From assembly GCF_000174775.1 (NCBI RefSeq), contig NZ_ACLR01000111.1, positions 1-64,000 of the forward strand: a stretch of 64,000 nt of DNA. Direction: 5' to 3'. The translations under genes and the position numbers were made by a program. Source of the DNA: Porphyromonas uenonis 60-3 (lineage in GTDB: Bacteria > Bacteroidota > Bacteroidia > Bacteroidales > Porphyromonadaceae). Below, piece after piece: positions 9,309 through 17,661 of the stretch (within the stretch, counting starts at the first letter, position 1; each line of letters opens with the position of its first letter). The notes below the pieces were generated by a model. It was not told where the DNA came from, ran no database searches, and was given only the letters and a program-made list of their open reading frames with translations.

Positions 9309-11360
9309 CTACTTGTTTAGGTCGAGGGAGATACCGAGACGGAGGACGGGCGGATTGATCGGGTAGTGCGCTGCGGAGAAGCGCTCCGAGGGTGAGATAA
9401 AGAGATCGCCGAGGTTGTAGTACTCGACAAAGAAGCGAGCCCGCTTGAGCTGGAAGCTGACGAAAGCGTTCAGATGGGGGAAGTTGCCATACTTCGTCTT
9501 CGTCTGATTGACAAACTGCATGACCGCTGGCTCGTAGTAAGGGGCGTAGTATCGTGTATGCCAGCGACAGTCCACGCCGAGCATGATGCGCAGGACGCGA
9601 GCGTAGAAGAAGTCTGTGTAGAGCGATCCGTATAGGCTCAGCGTCGGCAGGGGCATCACCTCCTGACGTGTGGAGAGCTGGTAGAGAGCTTGCAGTCTCC
9701 AGGCGAGCCAGCCCCACTTGTAGTCATGTAGGAGCCGTGCCGAGAGGATCTGTATCGGGTCGGCGCATTGCTGGACGATCCCTTGCGAAGTCCAGTAGAG
9801 CTGGTTTTGCAGGGTAGCTGTCTCGACGCTCAGCGAGGTGCCTAGCTTGTCGAGCGTGAGTCGCCCTCCGAAGGCTAGTCGGCGCTCATAGCCGAAGTCC
9901 ACGTCCCAGCGGTGGAAGGTGCCGTGGAAGTGCCGGATGAAGTAGTCCGGACGGCGGTTCTCAAAGTTGCCCCAGGCGCGCAACCCCACGGGGAAGCTCC
10001 AGAGACGAAACGAAGTGGCGATACCGCCCTGCGCCAGTATGGAGCCAATGTTTTCGCCTATGAGGGTGCTCTCGAGCTGCGCATCGAAGTTGAGCAAGTG
10101 CCCTGAGGTACGCGCTATACGTCCGCCTACGACTACATCCATGGTGCTGTGCCCCGGTCGCTCCCGATAGATCGAATCGGGGGTGTAGTAGTATTTGTTT
10201 TCCAGCCGCACATACGCCTCTAGACCAAACTTAACCCACGGTCTGAAGCCCTCACGAAGCGAGACAATGAAGCTATTGTCCAGCTGCCACCTGCGTGTGC
10301 TATCTTCGGGCAAGACGTAGAGCGAGTCGAGCGCACCCGAGGGACCTTTGTGCATGTAGGCGTAGTGGTTGGGGTACTGCTCCCAGGTGGCTTGGTTGCG
10401 GTTCACATATTGATGCACGCCCTGCCTAAAGCTCAAGATATGCCCCACACTGGCTATCGGCACGAAGCGCGTGGTGTCGGCATCGGTGCGACGCTCGCCA
10501 AAGATCGTCAGCGTATCGCTAGCACTGCGCGGACGATAGGAGCCGAAGTTGTAGCGCTGCGAGAGGAAGACGTGGGCATCGTCGATACCGTTCCAGACAC
10601 GCTCCGCCTGACGAACGGGTATCTCGTGGCTCTCCAGCGTACGCCTGCCAGAGTTGCCCCGTGTCGGGTCGTTGACATAACCGTCCTCCATGATACCGCC
10701 ATTCTCAGTAATGCGTGCGAAGTTGCCTCCGCCCGAGAGATACGCCTCGTAGCGATCCAGAGTTAGTGCGGCAAAGAGACGGTAGTCGGAGCTCTTCGTA
10801 CGATTGCCTATGTAGTAGCCAGGAGAGTAGGTGTAGTTGAAGTCGGCTCCCATCGCTAGGCGCTTGCCGAGGTTGAACGCTATCGTTCCGTCAAACTGCT
10901 CTTCCCTCCTTTGCGCATCACCATTGCGCTGATAGAAGAGCTTGGAGAAAGGAGTCTTCGTCCGATAAAAGAGCCGCCTAGACTCGTCCCATACGAAGCC
11001 CGAGAGCGTCTGATCGAAGAGGAAGCGATGCTGCGGGCGCAAGCGGTTGAAGTAGTCCATGTCAATCCACGGAGACCTCAAGTTGCCGAGGTAAGCCATC
11101 ACGATGGAGCGACTCTCCGCTTTCACCTGATCGTGAAAGAGCGTGCTCAGCGTGTCGGGACGCGACTCATAGAGCGCACCCGTGTAGGGATTGATCAGAA
11201 AGCTGTGGAGCGTCTCGCCACGGTAGAGGAGCTCGTGGGGATCCTTGTCAAAGGCGGGTAGCGGTATGTCGTAATCGTAGCGTGACTGCGCCTGAAGGGC
11301 TGTCGCTAGGAGGCTCCATAGGCTGAGGAGGCAGAGGGCGTATCGGACTAGCTTATTCAT
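9309..11360 (-). CDS. large outer-membrane porin-like protein (Porin_10-type)
   Basis: A 683-residue protein with a signal peptide (ALCLLSLWSLLATALQAQ) followed by a region rich in alternating aromatic/polar residues typical of a beta-barrel, ending in LRLGISLDLNK. It resembles the 'putative porin' family of Bacteroidota; the substrate is unknown. Its ATG overlaps the stop of the Rieske-like gene by 4 bases (ATGA), so translation is probably coupled, and it is the last gene of the pyrE operon. It converges on mfd with a gap of about 40 bases. Confidence 0.8.
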   Translation of the reverse strand: MNKLVRYALCLLSLWSLLATALQAQSRYDYDIPLPAFDKDPHELLYRGETLHSFLINPYTGALYESRPDTLSTLFHDQVKAESRSIVMAYLGNLRSPWIDMDYFNRLRPQHRFLFDQTLSGFVWDESRRLFYRTKTPFSKLFYQRNGDAQRREEQFDGTIAFNLGKRLAMGADFNYTYSPGYYIGNRTKSSDYRLFAALTLDRYEAYLSGGGNFARITENGGIMEDGYVNDPTRGNSGRRTLESHEIPVRQAERVWNGIDDAHVFLSQRYNFGSYRPRSASDTLTIFGERRTDADTTRFVPIASVGHILSFRQGVHQYVNRNQATWEQYPNHYAYMHKGPSGALDSLYVLPEDSTRRWQLDNSFIVSLREGFRPWVKFGLEAYVRLENKYYYTPDSIYRERPGHSTMDVVVGGRIARTSGHLLNFDAQLESTLIGENIGSILAQGGIATSFRLWSFPVGLRAWGNFENRRPDYFIRHFHGTFHRWDVDFGYERRLAFGGRLTLDKLGTSLSVETATLQNQLYWTSQGIVQQCADPIQILSARLLHDYKWGWLAWRLQALYQLSTRQEVMPLPTLSLYGSLYTDFFYARVLRIMLGVDCRWHTRYYAPYYEPAVMQFVNQTKTKYGNFPHLNAFVSFQLKRARFFVEYYNLGDLFISPSERFSAAHYPINPPVLRLGISLDLNK

Positions 11361-11827
11361 AGCTCAGGCGTTGTAATCAATAGTCCCCCATCAATGGGTA
11401 ATACACGGTAAGGCAAGAGGGGACTCTGCGCAGGTCCTTGGACTGGCGTGCCGCCACCATAGACGATGCTAAAGCGGCTGTGACACTTCGGACAGACCGC
11501 CTCGAGCTTGTCATTGACCAGCAAAGCGTTCGTCGGATCCAGCTCCTTAGGGCAGGCAAGGTCGTAAGCGTAGTAGTAATCGGCCGTGCCACTCCCAGCG
11601 AAGCCGTGAATGACGAGGATGCCTCCGAAGCCGATGGCGGAGATCGCCGTGGAGGGCTTGGTGATGCGTAGGTAACCCCCGACGAGTATGAGCGCACGAC
11701 CCTCGGCACTGGCGAAGTAGATCGGATAGTGCACTGGACGCAGGGGCGTGGCGTACTGCACCTCGCCTTGACACCCCAGCAGTAGGAGCGTCATGAGCGA
11801 TAAAAGCATTGTGCGAGCACCCTTCAT
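11357..11827 (-). CDS. lipoprotein with degenerate Rieske-like fold
   Basis: A 156-residue protein with a lipoprotein signal (LLLLGCQGE). The second half follows the Rieske pattern of many Bacteroidota hypothetical proteins: YAYDLACPKE, then CPKCHSRFSIVYGGG, then a GPAQSPLLPYRV tail. The canonical first C-x-H of a Rieske cluster is CPK here, and the second is CPKCH instead of C-x2-H, so ordinary 2Fe-2S ligation is doubtful; the CPKC could bind metal in another way. The gene lies between an SRPBCC protein and a porin in the pyrE operon. Function is unknown. Confidence 0.65.
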   Translation of the reverse strand: MKGARTMLLSLMTLLLLGCQGEVQYATPLRPVHYPIYFASAEGRALILVGGYLRITKPSTAISAIGFGGILVIHGFAGSGTADYYYAYDLACPKELDPTNALLVNDKLEAVCPKCHSRFSIVYGGGTPVQGPAQSPLLPYRVLPIDGGLLITTPEL

Positions 11828-11851
11828 CCTGGTCTTCGTTCTAGCTTTGGA

Positions 11852-12274
11852 CTATGCGTCGTAGCGTATCTGCCCCAGCATATTGGCAATGTACTGGACC
11901 GCCTCCTCTAGGCGAGGCTGTACCATGCCAGCGATAAAGGGGTTGAGCTTTGCCTCCATGGAGACGACCAAGGTGCTACCTTCGCTCTCCTGAGGGGTGA
12001 GCCGTATGGAGACCTTAGCGGGGAGCATGTCGTGCTCGATCTGATAGCGCACCTCCTCGGTGGGGATACGCTCGGAGACAACGAGCGCAAGGTCTGCCGA
12101 GAACTTCATCACCTGCGCTTGTACTTCGCAGCGGTCGCTAGTGAGCGAGGAGACCTTGACCTGCTTTTCCTCTAGTAGCTGATGTAGCTCCTCTAGATTG
12201 GTCAGGTCACTGATCTTACGGTAGATCGCCTCACAACTATAAGTAGAGGCGACGGGTTGGCTTTGTATCGTCAT
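11852..12274 (-). CDS. SRPBCC-like small protein
   Basis: A 140-residue soluble protein. The pattern (N-terminal VASTYSCEAIYRKISDLTNLEEL, alternating strands, then a long C-terminal helix VQPRLEEAVQYIANML) fits the SRPBCC/START-like ligand-binding fold that Bacteroidota often encode near pyrE. No catalytic residues can be named. It starts 33 bases after pyrE and is followed 24 bases later by the Rieske-like gene, so it is probably part of the pyrE operon. Confidence 0.6.
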   Translation of the reverse strand: MTIQSQPVASTYSCEAIYRKISDLTNLEELHQLLEEKQVKVSSLTSDRCEVQAQVMKFSADLALVVSERIPTEEVRYQIEHDMLPAKVSIRLTPQESEGSTLVVSMEAKLNPFIAGMVQPRLEEAVQYIANMLGQIRYDA

Positions 12275-12307
12275 AGGAGTGCTCGTATAAGCTAATGTGT
12301 GGTAATG

Positions 12308-12964
12308 CTAGCGTCCCCACTGGCTCGGGTTCTGTCGCCACTGAGCGAGCATCTCAAGGTCGCTCTCAGAGACATAACCAGCCGAGACAGCCTGGCGAAT
12401 GACTTCATTGTAATCGGTCAGGGTACGCATCTCCACGCCTGCCTTGGCGAAGAGCTCCTCAGCCTCGGCGAAGCCGTGCGTATAGACCGCCATGAGTCCC
12501 TCGACCTGTGCACCTGCTGCTTGCAGCGCCTCGACAGCCTTCATACTACTGCCACCCGTAGAGATCAGATCCTCGATGACTACGACACGCGCTCCCTCGG
12601 GTAGGTACCCCTCGATGAGGTTTTGCTTGCCATGATCCTTAGCGGAGGAGCGTACATAGACGAAGGGCAGTCCCAGCTCGTCTGCGACTAAGGCTCCCCA
12701 CGAGATAGCACCCGTGGCAACGCCAGCCACCACCTCAGCCTCGGGATAGAGGTCGCTCACCTGGAGGGCAAAGGCTTGCTTGATGTAGCTACGATGCTCG
12801 GGATAGGAGAGCGTCTTGCGGTTGTCGCAGTAGATGGGGCTAAGCCAACCAGAAGCCCAGGTAAAGGGGGCGTCTGGACGAAGCTCGACAGCCTGTATAG
12901 CGAGCAAACGATGAGCTACCGACTGGGCGATAGAGAGCTTCTGAACTGAATCTTTTGAGGTCAT
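12308..12964 (-). CDS. pyrE: orotate phosphoribosyltransferase
   Basis: A 218-residue enzyme that makes orotidine 5'-phosphate from orotate and PRPP in pyrimidine synthesis. The PRPP-binding signature VVVIEDLISTGGSS is clear, as is the upstream substrate loop containing YVRSSAKDHGK. It is the first gene of a four-gene minus-strand operon, with a -7 box at 12992-12999 joined to a 7-bp repeat array. No attenuator-like structure is evident between promoter and start. Confidence 0.95.
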   Translation of the reverse strand: MTSKDSVQKLSIAQSVAHRLLAIQAVELRPDAPFTWASGWLSPIYCDNRKTLSYPEHRSYIKQAFALQVSDLYPEAEVVAGVATGAISWGALVADELGLPFVYVRSSAKDHGKQNLIEGYLPEGARVVVIEDLISTGGSSMKAVEALQAAGAQVEGLMAVYTHGFAEAEELFAKAGVEMRTLTDYNEVIRQAVSAGYVSESDLEMLAQWRQNPSQWGR

Positions 12965-12991
12965 AAGAGGATAAGTATCTTAGATATACCG

Positions 12992-12999
12992 CAAAGGTA
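12992..12999 (-). promoter_or_regulatory. -7 box for the pyrE operon, fused to a 7-bp repeat array
   Basis: On the minus strand the sequence reads AAATTCGTACCTTTGCGG. The 30 bases at 12987-13016 (minus) are identical to 43671-43700 (plus), in front of the FKBP gene, including part of a YCTCTAA array. The -33 region therefore lies wholly inside the repeat. Confidence 0.7.
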
Positions 13000-13064
13000 C
13001 GAATTTAGAGGTTAGATGTTAGAGATTAGAGGTGAGAAGTTAGAGATTAGAGGGTAGAGAGGTT
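13000..13064 (-). repeat. degenerate 7-bp tandem array (TTAGAGR/YCTCTAA)
   Basis: The plus strand reads as consecutive units TAGAGGT, TAGATGT, TAGAGAT, TAGAGGT, GAGAAGT, TAGAGAT, TAGAGGG, TAGAGAG. The array runs directly into the pyrE -7 box. The same 7-bp unit recurs at six other places in the window. Confidence 0.8.
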
Positions 13065-13135
13065 GGCATTTCTAGGCGGAGGAGCCTAGTTTATCGGCAA
13101 CTGTAGTGCCCCCCTACCCTAGCACCTCAACAAAC

Positions 13136-13174
13136 AGTCGGAGCCTATCCACGTAGTGTGGGTAGACTCCGACT
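13136..13174. terminator. hairpin terminator downstream of secDF
   Basis: An imperfect stem pairs GTCGGAGCCTATCCAC with GTGTGGGTAGACTCCGAC around a short loop, followed on the plus side by TTTTGTTTT and on the minus side by TGTTTGTT. It lies 44 bases beyond the secDF stop and may work in both directions. Confidence 0.7.
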
Positions 13175-13217
13175 TTTGTTTTACAGCTCTCTCTGAGAGG
13201 AGAGCGAGTAGATGTGC

Positions 13218-16127
13218 TTACTTCTTCGCTGCTGCGAGCTTCTTACGTTGCTGCTTACTGCGTACTAGGTAAGCGATAGGCGATGCGACGAAGAGCGTAC
13301 AGAAGATACCATAGACGATACCTATGAGTAGCGCAAAGGTAAAGCTACGCATAGAGGCTCCACCGAGTAGGAAGATGATGAAGACCACTAGGAAGGTCGA
13401 GAAGGAGGTCTGCACCGTACGAGCTAGCGTACTGTTGAGAGCCTCATTCATCACAAGCTTCTCCTCACGGTTCGGATAGTTGTGTAGCGTCTCACGGACA
13501 CGGTCGAAGACGACGACCACGTCGTTGATCGAGTATCCGATGATCGCTAGTAGCGCTGCGATGAAGTTTTGATCCAGCTCCATCGTAAAGGGCATGATCT
13601 GCCAGAGGAGTATGTAGCTCGCCACGATAAGTAGCGTGGTGGTAGCCACAGAGGCGAAGGCTCCTAGCGAGAAGGCCCAGTTGCGGAAGCGGAGCAAGAT
13701 GTACAGTCCCATGAAGATCAGGGAGAGAATCACCGCTATGATAGCCTGACGAGAGATGTCCTTAGACATACTCGGGCTAACGCGCTGTGAGCTGACGACA
13801 TAGTTGTCGACAAACTGCTGCTGGGTGGTACCCTGTGGGAGGAACTTCTGTACGCCCTCGAAGACCTTACCGATGACGAGTAGCTCCTCGTCTTCGCTCT
13901 CCTGAGCCATGCCGATACCATAGTTGGTTGAGATACGCACCTGGTTGCCCTCCGTACCGATTGAAGTGACGAGGACATGCTCCTCAAGAGGCTTCGTGAG
14001 AGCCTCACGCACCTCAGCCGAAGAGACGGGCTGCTCGAAGGCGACGATATAGTTGCGACCTCCGGAGAACTCGATACCTCTATTGAGACCCCATACGAAT
14101 GAACCGATGAGACCGAGCACTAGGATAGAGCCAAAGATGATGAAGCCCTTGTTGCGGTTCTCGAGGATCTTGAAGCTTGGGTTATTTAGCAGGTTGCGTG
14201 TGAGGAAGGTCGTATAAGTAACCTTGTCCATGCGACCCTTCTTATCAAGCGCCTCAACGACGATACGCGTCAGGAAGACGGCTGTGATAAAGGAAGCGAT
14301 GACACCGATGATGAGCGTCGTAGCAAAACCACGGATAGGTCCAGTACCAAAGGCATAGAGCACACCACCCGTGATGACGGTCGTGAGGTTGGAGTCAAAG
14401 ATTGCTGAGAAAGCGTTGCCATAACCGTCCTGGATAGCACGAGTCATAGACTTGCCAGCACGTAGCTCCTCCTTGATACGCTCGAAGATCAGGATGTTTG
14501 CATCCACCGCCATACCGAGCGTTAGCACAAGTCCCGCAATACCGGACAGCGTCAAGACACTGTGGAAAGAGGCTAAGACACCGAGCGTGAAGAAGCTGTT
14601 GAGGATCAGAGCGCCATCGGCGATGAGACCTGGGATGAGGCCGTAAGCGAGGCACATGTAGATCATCAGTAGGATGATAGCTATCGCAAAGGAGATGATA
14701 CCAGCCTGGATAGACTCGCTACCGAGGGTAGGACCGACGACACTCTCCTGCTCGATCTCGACAGAAGCCTCCATACGTCCAGAGTTGAGGACGTTGGCAA
14801 GGTCGGTTGTCTCGTCAACAGTAAAGTGACCTGAGATCTCAGAGCGTCCGCCTGTAATCTCCGAATTGACATTAGGAGCAGAGTAGACGACACCATCGAG
14901 GACGATAGCGATGCTTCGACCAATGTTGTCACCCGTCAGGCGTGCCCACTTGCGAGCGCCCTCATCGTTCATAGTCATGGTGACGACGGGACGGTTCTGA
15001 CCTAGGTCATTACGCACCTCACTACGTGCCGAGGTGACCACCTCACCACCTAGATCGGGGAGCGCATTACGGTTACCACGGATAGCGTATAGCTCGTAGA
15101 TGTCCGTCTCCTTGCCCGTCTGTGGATCCTTGATAGGCGAGTTACCCCAGAGGAGCATCAGATCCTCACGGATCATCTTTTGCTTCTGAGCCTGCTCGAG
15201 CATCTCATCGATCTTGTCTAGATCAGCACGACGAGCGTAGCCAACGATGGTACCGCGATTGGTAATGTTGAGCTTGCTAAAGAGGACATTCTCCACACCT
15301 CCTGTGGCTGGTTTCTGTACAGCTGTCGAGTCAGCCTCGGTAGCAGTCGTGTCAGCAGGCGTTAGGTCTTTGCCATTCGCCATAGCGGTGAGACGATCGT
15401 TAGCATCATTGAGATCACTAGCGATTTCGTCGTAAGTATAGGTGCGCCAGAACTGGAGGTTCGCACTGCGCTGCAGTAGCTCACGAACACGCTGTGGCTC
15501 GGTGACACCAGGTAGCTCGACTAGGATACGACCCTGCCCCTCGATGCGCTGTACGTTTGGAGCGACGACACCAAAGCGGTCGATACGAGTCTTGAGGACG
15601 TTGATAGCAGCGTCGATAGCACTGCTATACTTCTCCTGAAGCTCCTTGATGACCTCCTGATCGCTCGACTTAGGCGAGATGACATCACGGAGGGGACCAT
15701 TGCTAAAGATGACAGCGAGCGACCCCGAGGGCTCAAGCTCCTTGTAAGCCTCGACGAAAGTCCCGACGAAGTCATTAGCGCCCTCCTTAGCAGCTCTATC
15801 GATAGCCTCGATGAAAGCTGGCGACTGGTTATGTCCCGAGAGGTTGCGCAAGAGGTCACGACCGTTGACCTTGAGGACGACGTTCATACCGCCCTTGAGG
15901 TCTAGTCCGAGGCCTATCTGCTGGTTGCGGGCTTTCTTGAGCGTGTAGCCAAACCACACCTTCTCGTTGGCCATTGAGTCGAGATACGCTTTGCCATCCT
16001 CGCCAGCTGCGGTCATCGCCAGCGCCTTCTGATCGTAGTGCCTTACCACGGGGGTAAAGGAGATATAGAAAGCGCAGATAATCGTCAGTAGAGCGGCGAA
16101 GAGGATCACAAATCCTTTGTTCTGCAT
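13218..16127 (-). CDS. secDF: fused protein-export membrane protein SecDF
   Basis: A 969-residue fusion of SecD and SecF, the proton-driven accessory factor of Sec translocation in the inner membrane. The SecD part has an N-terminal membrane helix, a large periplasmic P1 region (about residues 80-480) and a membrane block with LVLTLGMAVDANILIFERIKEE. SecF begins near residue 645 and carries IEFSGGRNY and YSINDVVVVFDRVRE. The fused form is usual in Bacteroidota. The gene appears monocistronic, with a -7 box at 16175-16182 and a hairpin terminator downstream. Confidence 0.95.
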   Translation of the reverse strand: MQNKGFVILFAALLTIICAFYISFTPVVRHYDQKALAMTAAGEDGKAYLDSMANEKVWFGYTLKKARNQQIGLGLDLKGGMNVVLKVNGRDLLRNLSGHNQSPAFIEAIDRAAKEGANDFVGTFVEAYKELEPSGSLAVIFSNGPLRDVISPKSSDQEVIKELQEKYSSAIDAAINVLKTRIDRFGVVAPNVQRIEGQGRILVELPGVTEPQRVRELLQRSANLQFWRTYTYDEIASDLNDANDRLTAMANGKDLTPADTTATEADSTAVQKPATGGVENVLFSKLNITNRGTIVGYARRADLDKIDEMLEQAQKQKMIREDLMLLWGNSPIKDPQTGKETDIYELYAIRGNRNALPDLGGEVVTSARSEVRNDLGQNRPVVTMTMNDEGARKWARLTGDNIGRSIAIVLDGVVYSAPNVNSEITGGRSEISGHFTVDETTDLANVLNSGRMEASVEIEQESVVGPTLGSESIQAGIISFAIAIILLMIYMCLAYGLIPGLIADGALILNSFFTLGVLASFHSVLTLSGIAGLVLTLGMAVDANILIFERIKEELRAGKSMTRAIQDGYGNAFSAIFDSNLTTVITGGVLYAFGTGPIRGFATTLIIGVIASFITAVFLTRIVVEALDKKGRMDKVTYTTFLTRNLLNNPSFKILENRNKGFIIFGSILVLGLIGSFVWGLNRGIEFSGGRNYIVAFEQPVSSAEVREALTKPLEEHVLVTSIGTEGNQVRISTNYGIGMAQESEDEELLVIGKVFEGVQKFLPQGTTQQQFVDNYVVSSQRVSPSMSKDISRQAIIAVILSLIFMGLYILLRFRNWAFSLGAFASVATTTLLIVASYILLWQIMPFTMELDQNFIAALLAIIGYSINDVVVVFDRVRETLHNYPNREEKLVMNEALNSTLARTVQTSFSTFLVVFIIFLLGGASMRSFTFALLIGIVYGIFCTLFVASPIAYLVRSKQQRKKLAAAKK

Positions 16128-16174
16128 GAGTATATTTGATATATCGTTATTATTTCACGTAGTCTAGATTGCCA

Positions 16175-16182
16175 CAAAGTTA
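16175..16182 (-). promoter_or_regulatory. -7 box for secDF
   Basis: The minus strand reads TAACTTTG within GCGTAACTTTGTGG, a match to TAnnTTTG about 50 bases before the secDF start. Confidence 0.55.
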
Positions 16183-16335
16183 CGCTAAAATATACTACTG
16201 ACAAACAGATACCTCTCCGATTACCCGAAAAAGTCCTCCCATCCGCCCCTACAGAGCCCCCAAACGTAACTATAAATGGCTTCTCTCAGACCACTACACT
16301 CGTAGCAGTCTCAACTAGAGCTATAACCTCTGAGG

Positions 16336-16653
16336 CTAAAGGGTAGATAGACTTATCTTTTCCAATTGCAGGACAACCCGCTCACTCGCTCTCGCTTTAT
16401 TCAGTCCATCCTGACTTTGGATGTTCATCAGCACATAGGCGGGTATATCTAGCGCAGCCTCTATCAGGACAGCCATCTCTGGCGTCAAGGCTCGCTTTCC
16501 TTTGATTACATTATTCAAGATAGAGCGCTGTATTCCCGTAATATCCGACAGCTCACTCTGCTTCATATCACGTGCCTCCAGCTCATCGCGGATTACCTCT
16601 CCCACTTGAGTAGACTCAAAGGGGACGGCTTGATTCAAACTAAACTTAGCCAT
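16336..16653 (-). CDS. higA: HigA-type antitoxin (helix-turn-helix)
   Basis: A 105-residue XRE-family DNA-binding protein: IRDELEARDMKQSELSDITGIQRSILNNVIKGKRALT is the helix-turn-helix typical of HigA (residues about 20-60). The start MAKFSLNQ at 16653 is preferred over an upstream ATG at 16671; it overlaps the toxin stop by 8 bases. It presumably neutralises the neighbouring toxin and represses the shared promoter (family knowledge). Its last 15 codons lie in a 52-base sequence repeated at 17099-17150. Confidence 0.85.
   Translation of the reverse strand: MAKFSLNQAVPFESTQVGEVIRDELEARDMKQSELSDITGIQRSILNNVIKGKRALTPEMAVLIEAALDIPAYVLMNIQSQDGLNKARASERVVLQLEKISLSTL
16343..16394. repeat. direct repeat, left copy, bracketing higBA
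   Basis: This 52-base sequence, covering the higA 3' end and stop, is repeated at 17099-17150 in the same orientation with about four mismatches. The pair encloses the whole higBA module and its promoter. Confidence 0.8.
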
Positions 16654-16966
16654 AGTGATGTGATATTTCAATTAGACATATTTCTGTGATAACTACACTG
16701 CCCTCCTGAGGGTAGCTCTTAAAGATCAGACGCCAAGTGTCATTACACCGAACTGACTCTTGCCCCTTACGATCTCCTACCAACCGCTCGTAGCGCAAGC
16801 CATTGAACCGAAAGAGATCTTCGATCCGATTTACTGCTTTCATTATATCCACCGCCTTCTTGAACCCTTTGATCGCTTGTACTGGGACTTTCTTATACCG
16901 CTTGTCGGCGGTCTTACCTCTCAAATACAGCTCTATCAAAGCTTCATCATCAGTCGTTACATTCAT
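16646..16966 (-). CDS. higB: HigB/RelE-family toxin
   Basis: A 106-residue RelE/ParE-superfamily protein, probably a ribosome-dependent mRNA interferase (family knowledge). Typical residues are FNGLRYERLVGDRKGQESVR and WRLIF followed by a C-terminal EISHHYG. The frame is open up to 17020, but the -7 box at 16991-16998 puts the transcript start below that point, so the ATG at 16966 (MNVTTDDEALIELYL) is the likely start. Toxin precedes antitoxin, the HigBA order. Confidence 0.85.
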   Translation of the reverse strand: MNVTTDDEALIELYLRGKTADKRYKKVPVQAIKGFKKAVDIMKAVNRIEDLFRFNGLRYERLVGDRKGQESVRCNDTWRLIFKSYPQEGSVVITEICLIEISHHYG

Positions 16967-16990
16967 AGATGTATGCCAGCTAGTGCACAG

Positions 16991-16998
16991 CAAAGATA
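16991..16998 (-). promoter_or_regulatory. higBA promoter
   Basis: On the minus strand TTG (17018-17020), a 19-base spacer, and TATCTTTG form a complete Bacteroidota promoter. It sets the toxin start at 16966. Confidence 0.75.
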
Positions 16999-17098
16999 CA
17001 ACAACTCTGGAAATTATCAATAACGATAATCACCTTCGTACCATTGTAGCTCACTGTGTCAGGAGACAAGACGGGATGTGGCAGGCCCCTAGTACTAA

Positions 17099-17150
17099 GT
17101 AGATAGACTTATCTTTTCCAATTGCAGGACAACACGCTCGCTTCCTCTCG
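17099..17150. repeat. direct repeat, right copy, bracketing higBA
   Basis: Second copy of the repeat at 16343-16394, 756 bases away. It starts with GTAGATAGACTTATCTTTTC in both places. Confidence 0.8.
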
Positions 17151-17182
17151 ATAGTTGCTCCTCAGATAGGCAGAGTGCAGGG
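17099..17182 (-). pseudogene. 3' remnant of a second higA-like antitoxin gene
   Basis: Positions 17099-17150 match 16343-16394 (the 3' end of higA) at about 48 of 52 bases. On the minus strand the remnant reads SERVVLQLEKISLST followed by a stop, preceded in frame by SEEQLSRG. An in-frame stop lies just upstream, near the end of the next gene. The rest of the second antitoxin and any toxin partner are gone. Confidence 0.65.
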
Positions 17183-17578
17183 CTAATCGTTTATACCCAT
17201 TTGCTTCCTATCTCGATCTAGTGCTTTGGGGCATATCCAGTAGTAGATAGTAAGGTATACCCACGATCTAGCAGCAATCGGGAAAAATATAATCCACAGA
17301 TACCACGGTGGGGTGCTGTTGCTTAGCTCCTCGTAGTCTCCTTTCTTATCGATATGGCCGTGCCACTGCCCCTGCTTATCCCCTACTATTGTATAGTAAA
17401 TGTCTTCTCCTGGGTGATGTAGCTCTTGCATCTTCTGAAGTAGTTGTGCCTTCAGCTCGTCGAAATCCTCACCCTTTACCTCTGTCGCACTGACGACAGT
17501 GGCGCCGCGCCGCACAAAGCCGGTATATATCGTATTCTCTTGCTCGGGAAGCTTCTGTTCTCTTTTCTTCCTACACAT
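17183..17578 (-). CDS. small membrane protein, family unknown (paralog 1)
   Basis: A 131-residue protein that I do not recognise. It starts with a basic stretch (MCRKKREQK), then GFVRRGATVV, an acidic helical segment (residues about 35-60), a small domain with YYTIVGDKQGQWHGHIDKKG, and one or two hydrophobic segments near the C-terminus (WYLWIIFFPIAARSWVYLTI) followed by a basic tail. The next gene upstream on the same strand is a diverged tandem copy, and the sequence around both start codons is also similar, so the unit was duplicated. It lies beside higBA; no functional link can be shown. Confidence 0.6.
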   Translation of the reverse strand: MCRKKREQKLPEQENTIYTGFVRRGATVVSATEVKGEDFDELKAQLLQKMQELHHPGEDIYYTIVGDKQGQWHGHIDKKGDYEELSNSTPPWYLWIIFFPIAARSWVYLTIYYWICPKALDRDRKQMGIND

Positions 17579-17661
17579 GTTTTTGGGGATTACTGCTCCG
17601 CTATGTTAGTGAAATGTTTCATGCAAGAGGCGGGGGATTCCCCGCCTACTCCTCGTGGCTC

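Noticed and set aside
13000-13064. Telomere-like or CRISPR-like character of the TTAGAGR arrays
   Set aside because: The unit is 7 bp, degenerate, intergenic and without spacers; it resembles short tandem repeats rather than CRISPR, and the chromosome segment is internal.
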